This document shows positions 12,401 through 18,400 of a stretch of DNA of 24,874 nt, one piece after another. The notes under the pieces were generated by a model. The model saw only the letters and a program-made list of their open reading frames with translations, searched no databases and had not been told where the DNA came from. Location of the stretch: contig KN882581.1 in assembly GCA_000934455.1 (NCBI GenBank), positions 55,483-80,356 on the forward strand, read 5' to 3'. Origin of the DNA: Apostichopus parvimensis (lineage: Eukaryota; Echinodermata; Holothuroidea; Aspidochirotida; Stichopodidae). Made by a program: the position numbers and the translations under genes. How positions within the stretch are numbered: position 1 is the first letter of the stretch; each line of letters starts with the position of its first letter.

Positions 12401-15400
12401 CAGCTGCGGTCAATACCCACAACAGTGTGCATAGCAGCGATGGACATCTCAGCAGGGAGTTGTTATGGAACTCCCTGATCTCAGGTCTAGATAAAAGATA
12501 ACAAGGTATCACGTTTAATAACTGTCTGCATTTTGTAGCGACAAGAAGAAAACTTCACTTGCAAGCAACGGAAAGTTAACTTTTATCAGAGGGCGGCACG
12601 CGGTTTGGGGCGAGTCTTCAATGCCTTTAACAAAGAATATTTGTGTTTCAGACAGTGTGGCTTAACCAGACATGCACACACCCTATGGGATTGAGAGGCA
12701 GGGGCTGCAGAGAGAGGGTGGGGCAAGGGCAGGGGGTGTACAAAGCCATTGTCAAAAAAATTGATGCAGAAAGCATTCATCCATAACAGGTAAAGGGGTT
12801 CAAAAAGGGTTTAATCCTCTTCTTTTTCTAATTGCTTATTCTCATAACAACGATGGTTTAAGAACTAAATCACCTCACATCACCTGAGGGAACTCAATAT
12901 CAGTTTCACTCTTAGCACTTTTTTTAACAAGTAACCTGTCTTATCTGAAAGCTATGAATACACATTGTTGTCAATTACACAAATAAATGTATTTCCTTAC
13001 AACAGACCTAACAACAAGGAAACTGTTACTACACCAGATTTTGCCTCCAGATTGTCTCCTTGTTATAAAATGACAAAACATTTAAAACAAAAGGGAGTGG
13101 TGGGGTGGAGGGGGAGAAATGAACAAAAAGCGACATAGGCGACTTGCAAGTGCTTGTACCTTTAAACCTCTCTCCAGCATTGCCGGTTTTGTGCGCCCTT
13201 TCTGAACCGGCTAAATCAACAAAGTGGAACTTTGCCGAGAGCACCTGCATCCCGCTGTCCTCATCCAACGAGTCATCCTCATCATCCTCCTCTTGCAATT
13301 CATCTTCATCCTTACGCAGAGACCATCTCTGCTCTGAAAAGAAATGAATGTATGGAAAAAAGTGTCGATCTACAAACATCTGTTAACTGGAGGTAAAATT
13401 AATCAGTTATATGGCAAACTGAATTAGTTTGTACTTTTATTTCTCTAGCGCAGGGATTCTTCATTTATAACTTTCTACAGGGGTGTGGGGGAGTGGGGAG
13501 GGGGGGGGAGGTTGTGGGAGAGACACATTGATTGGAGAGAACTTAACTCTCACAATGGTTTAGAGTGAGCAATGTGCAGCGTAGGCCGATAAGGTCCTCA
13601 AGCCTGATACCTAAGAGGGACCCTCGCACACGATTATTGAAAGATTGAGGGCAGATTTATTTTAGATTGGACGAGACTCATCTTTTGCAGGCCGGAGTTT
13701 GACCTCAGGCCACCTATTGAGAAACTCTATAGTGTAGAGCTGTCCTACATCCTGTTGATACATTCTATTACATCTGAAGTCATTATAGTTATTCTTTCAG
13801 CAGCTAATTGTAACTCCACATTGCTCTCAATCATATTGGAACAAACTTGATTTATTTAGATTTAGTTTTCCGTTGTTATTGTTGCAAGCTGAGTTTGCAT
13901 TTGTTTTAATCACTTTATGAACAAATTTGAATGAATTTAAGAATTTGAAGAGTTTACTGTTGAAACAGCCACAAGCCGAGTTTGCGTTGCGATAAATCAG
14001 TTACAAACAGTAAATTATATAAATTCAAATCCAGTTTATTTTCCAGGCTTCCCAGGCTCAGTTTGTTTTTCCTTCTAAAAAACTTTACGAAGAGTCTATA
14101 ACTTTAAATAGAGTTTACTGTTTACAAATAATGAATAAATAGAGTTTATTATTTAAAAAGTCACAAGCCGAGTTTGTGATGCTATCAACCACTCAGAAAC
14201 AGTCTATAAAATTTTGGAATTTCAAATCCAATTTATTGTCCATACTTCCACAAGATCAGTTTGGATTCCCTAAAAAATCAACAAACAGTCTGTAACTGAG
14301 TTAACTGTTACAAGATGACTTTGCAGTACCTTTATGCCCCTTAGAAACAAGCAAAGTCTATCAATTTAAATACAGTTACTGTTACAATTTGAGTTTGCAG
14401 TACCTTCACTCCCTTTGAGAACAAGCAAAGTCTATAAATTTAAATAGAGTTAATTGCTTCAGAAAGAAGATCATGGGTATAGTAGTTACTCACCTAAAGC
14501 CATCGAGAAAATGGAGTGAGATCGGCTGGAATGTTCGTTCATATTCGTGGCTCCCGTGTGGCGGTGGGCGGACCCAACTTCCAGACAATTCAGTACCTCG
14601 TCAACATTCTGACAAAGAACCTCAGTAGCACCAATGACAACTTTAACAAGGAAATAATGTCAACTTTATATGATTCAATTTGTAAAAATCTGGTAGTTTC
14701 TATAACAAAATTCTCATTTTACATTTTTGTGACAAAATTTCAAATGCTCCAGCACTCTTGAACGAGCATGTTATAGCTTTGCCTGAAGTCCTCTGTTTCA
14801 ATGTTTAGAATATTCTTCATGCAATTAAACTTGGTAGCAATTCTGGCTAAGTTATTCCATTTTAAATTCACTGATAAGCTACAGTGCTTTACAAGAGTAG
14901 TTTAAAAATGACAAACACCAAAATGCTTAGTATGAAAAGTTCCCCAATATTATATATCATGGACGCATAAATTCTAAATCCGCCATTCTGCTCTCATCTC
15001 TGTACTGCCTCGGCAATACTTTGAGAGAATACCTTTGTAGCACCGATGCAACTTACAAAACAAGAAATATCCGCAATGGACATGATACAATCATATAGAT
15101 GAGGTATTTTCCACTAAAACATGTCATTTCTTAAATCTAAAGTGTTTTATACTGTATTATGAAAATATTGATTAAAGCTTTGAATGCTCTCCTCCATTGC
15201 ACTCTGCCAAAAAAACAAAACAAAACTTTTTCATTTGAAATTAACAGGAAAGATGACCTTGTAATCCTGAAGTCAAACTAGTTACCTACTAAAAACCGGT
15301 TGATAAAAAAATATCACTTTGCAAGAAATGTCATCAGGTACAAATTACCTACCCTGATGTATCAAGACTGTCCTTTGACACTTAACTTTTATGATACTTG

Positions 15401-18400
15401 GCATTAATCCTCTCATATAGGGAGAATGACAAAAAGAGAAATATCCACGATGGACATGATACAATCATATAGATGAGGTATATTTCCCAATAAAACATCT
15501 GCCATTTCTTAAATCTAAAGTGCTTTAAAGTACTCTAGTCCGAACCTATGTATTATAGCACTCAATGCTCTCCTCCATTGCACTCTGCAAAAAAACTTTT
15601 CATGCGAAATAAAACAGGAAAGATGACCTTGTAATCCTGAAGTCAAACTACTGAAAACGAGTAGATAAAGAAATAACGCTTTGCAAGAAATGTCATCAGG
15701 TGCAGATATCTAAACCTTGATGCATCAAAACTGTTCTTTCCCAGCTTAAATTTATGACAACGTTGCATTTAAAAACTAATCACAGGAAATAATTTACCCT
15801 GTATCGCATTGCAACATGCTATAGCAATATGGGCAGACTGCTACACAAGTACACAGATGTATAGCAGTATATTAATCATAATAATTTATAAGATGTTGTA
15901 TTTAAAACTAATCACAGGAAATAATTTACCCCGTATCGCATTGCAATATGCTATAGCAATATGGGCAGACTGCTACACAAGTACACAGATGTATAGCAGT
16001 GTATCAATCATAATAATTTATAAGATGTTGTATTTAAAACTAATCACAGGAAATAATTTACCCCGTATCGCATTGCAAACTGCTATAGCAATATGGGCAG
16101 ACTTCTTCACAAGTGCACAGATGTATAGCAACATGCTAGATGGGCAGACTGCTACACAAGTGCACAGATGTATAGCAGTATATCAAAATAATTTATAAGA
16201 CAAACTTCAGAGCCTAAAAATGCTACACAAAATTAGAGAATGCTTAGTTGTTCCCTGAACCAACCATTATTGATAATGACATAATCCTTTGTAACATATC
16301 AAAAAAGATCCTGAATGCAAAAATCTAAATCTTATTCCATCAACCTGCTTGATATTCTGCCTTAACCCTCTCATATAGGGACAATTTTATCCAATATTTT
16401 AATATTGTATCCAGCATCGATCAGCCTAAGTATTATCTTCATCTATAAACTCACCGGTATTTCCCTTTTCATCTTCTCGGATAGTCAGGTCTTTGCTGCT
16501 GGTCTCCCAGTCCAACAAATCTCGCAGTTCTTCCTTGTAAATCTCGATGTACGAAGCCCGCAGACTGAACTCTCTGCTTGGGTGTTCCTAAAATTAGAAA
16601 TTAGGAAACAAGCTAAAAGAAAACTGGAAACGAAATTAGATCAGAAAAACAAAAGGAAGTAAAAGCAAAAGAAATTAGAAGCAAAATAAATTTAAGAAAA
16701 AGAAAAAAAGAGACTAAAAATGAAAAAAATTAGTAACAATTAAACGATTAGTAAAACTAAGTAAAAATAATAATAATGGAAACCAGCAAAGAAATTTATG
16801 GCTAGAACAGGATTTCTACCAGTGACCTCTGGGTTACAATCCCATTTTCCATTATTATTAATTTATTTCTTTTAAATTTTTATTTTAAAAACAAAAAAAC
16901 AAGTACAAAAAGATAATAATATAAAAGTTGTAAAACTAAGTAATTAAAATTAAAGAAGAAAATAAAAGACTGAACACAGTCATAACAAACTTGTGAATTT
17001 ACAATAGTTTTCTCTTTGATATGGACAATGTTGTGTATATAGTCTTTGTCATTGAAACTGTCAATATTGTACAGAGCTGATTTTCTAAGCTGAATAAAAC
17101 CCTGAGAACTTGCTGGTCTTCTTAAATATATTGGAATGCTGAATGGACTCACCTGCATCTTTTGGAAGACATGAGATATCGCCCTTGGTAGGATACCATA
17201 ATTCTCCTCAGCTAGTGACGTGAGGTTATGTCCCCCCATAGTAAAAGTTTTACCGGAACCCTGCAGAGAAAGAAATGTGACGCACATAAATATAATATAG
17301 ATACTGTATATGCAGTATTTAATCTACATGGGGTCATTAACTATGAGATATTTTAAGAAATTTAGCAAACACGAAGACCTGAAGTTGATTTATGAAACTA
17401 ATATGATTTCCTAACAGTCAAATGAAAACTTCACAGATTTTCTGGAACCAAAATTTGATCCAAAATGGATTCAACCATTAAAACAACATTCGTATTACCC
17501 CCCAAAATTAATTAAGAAATTAGTTAAATCAAAAGTACATTCCTGAAGATTTTAAGCGTCAATGTTTGGTTCTGAAAATGAGAATCAAATTATAACATGA
17601 TATGACTTTGTGATAAAAATACCTCATATGTGATGATCAGTATAGTATAGCTACCTATTTACACGTCAATAAATACTACTACACTGAGGGATTTTACTGA
17701 TAACCATCATAAATCAAAATTGGTTAAAAACAGGAGCTATCTTTGGAATTATTCCACCGGTGACCTGACAAACAGAAATTTAGTTTCCAAGAGATGCTAA
17801 TAGTCAAGGTTGCTAGAGTTACACATGTAAAGCACCCTACCGTCTGTCCATAGGCAAATACAGTAGCATTGTAACCCTCAAAGAAACTGCAGACCAGGGC
17901 ATCAACACATGTCTTGTAAACATTGTCCTGAAAGAAATAAAGTGACAAGCCCTATTAGTTAAACGTTCTCCGTCAATGTTTCTTGACCAAACGATACAGC
18001 ATCTATGTAATTGTTATTGCAGTACGTATACAGTACAGGGATCTTCAGGCAGGTCGGAGTGTTTCCTTGGTCACGTTACACAAATACGGAGTACTAGGGT
18101 GATCAGCAATGACTAGATTTTCACTCAGTGAACTTGTTCATTGTTTGGTATCAATGTTATTCAACATTAACTCTAGTGCAACTATATAGCAAATTCCAGT
18201 TTTCAATATATTCAGCTTTTAAAAAATATATATTAAAATATCTGGAATACTCCTTTAAGGATGGTTAGGTCAGCACATTAGTGCATATCCTAGACGTTAA
18301 TTTGAATCCATTGTGTTTATAACTCGACCAAAACACTTTTGTTTCAACTTCATATTAAGAACAGGTTATATTTAACACCATATATTTGCCCTTGTCAAAT

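Noticed and set aside
15809..16198. 129-codon plus-strand open frame
   Set aside because: Its peptide repeats every 44 residues because it reads a 132-bp minisatellite; no start context, splice support or family resemblance.
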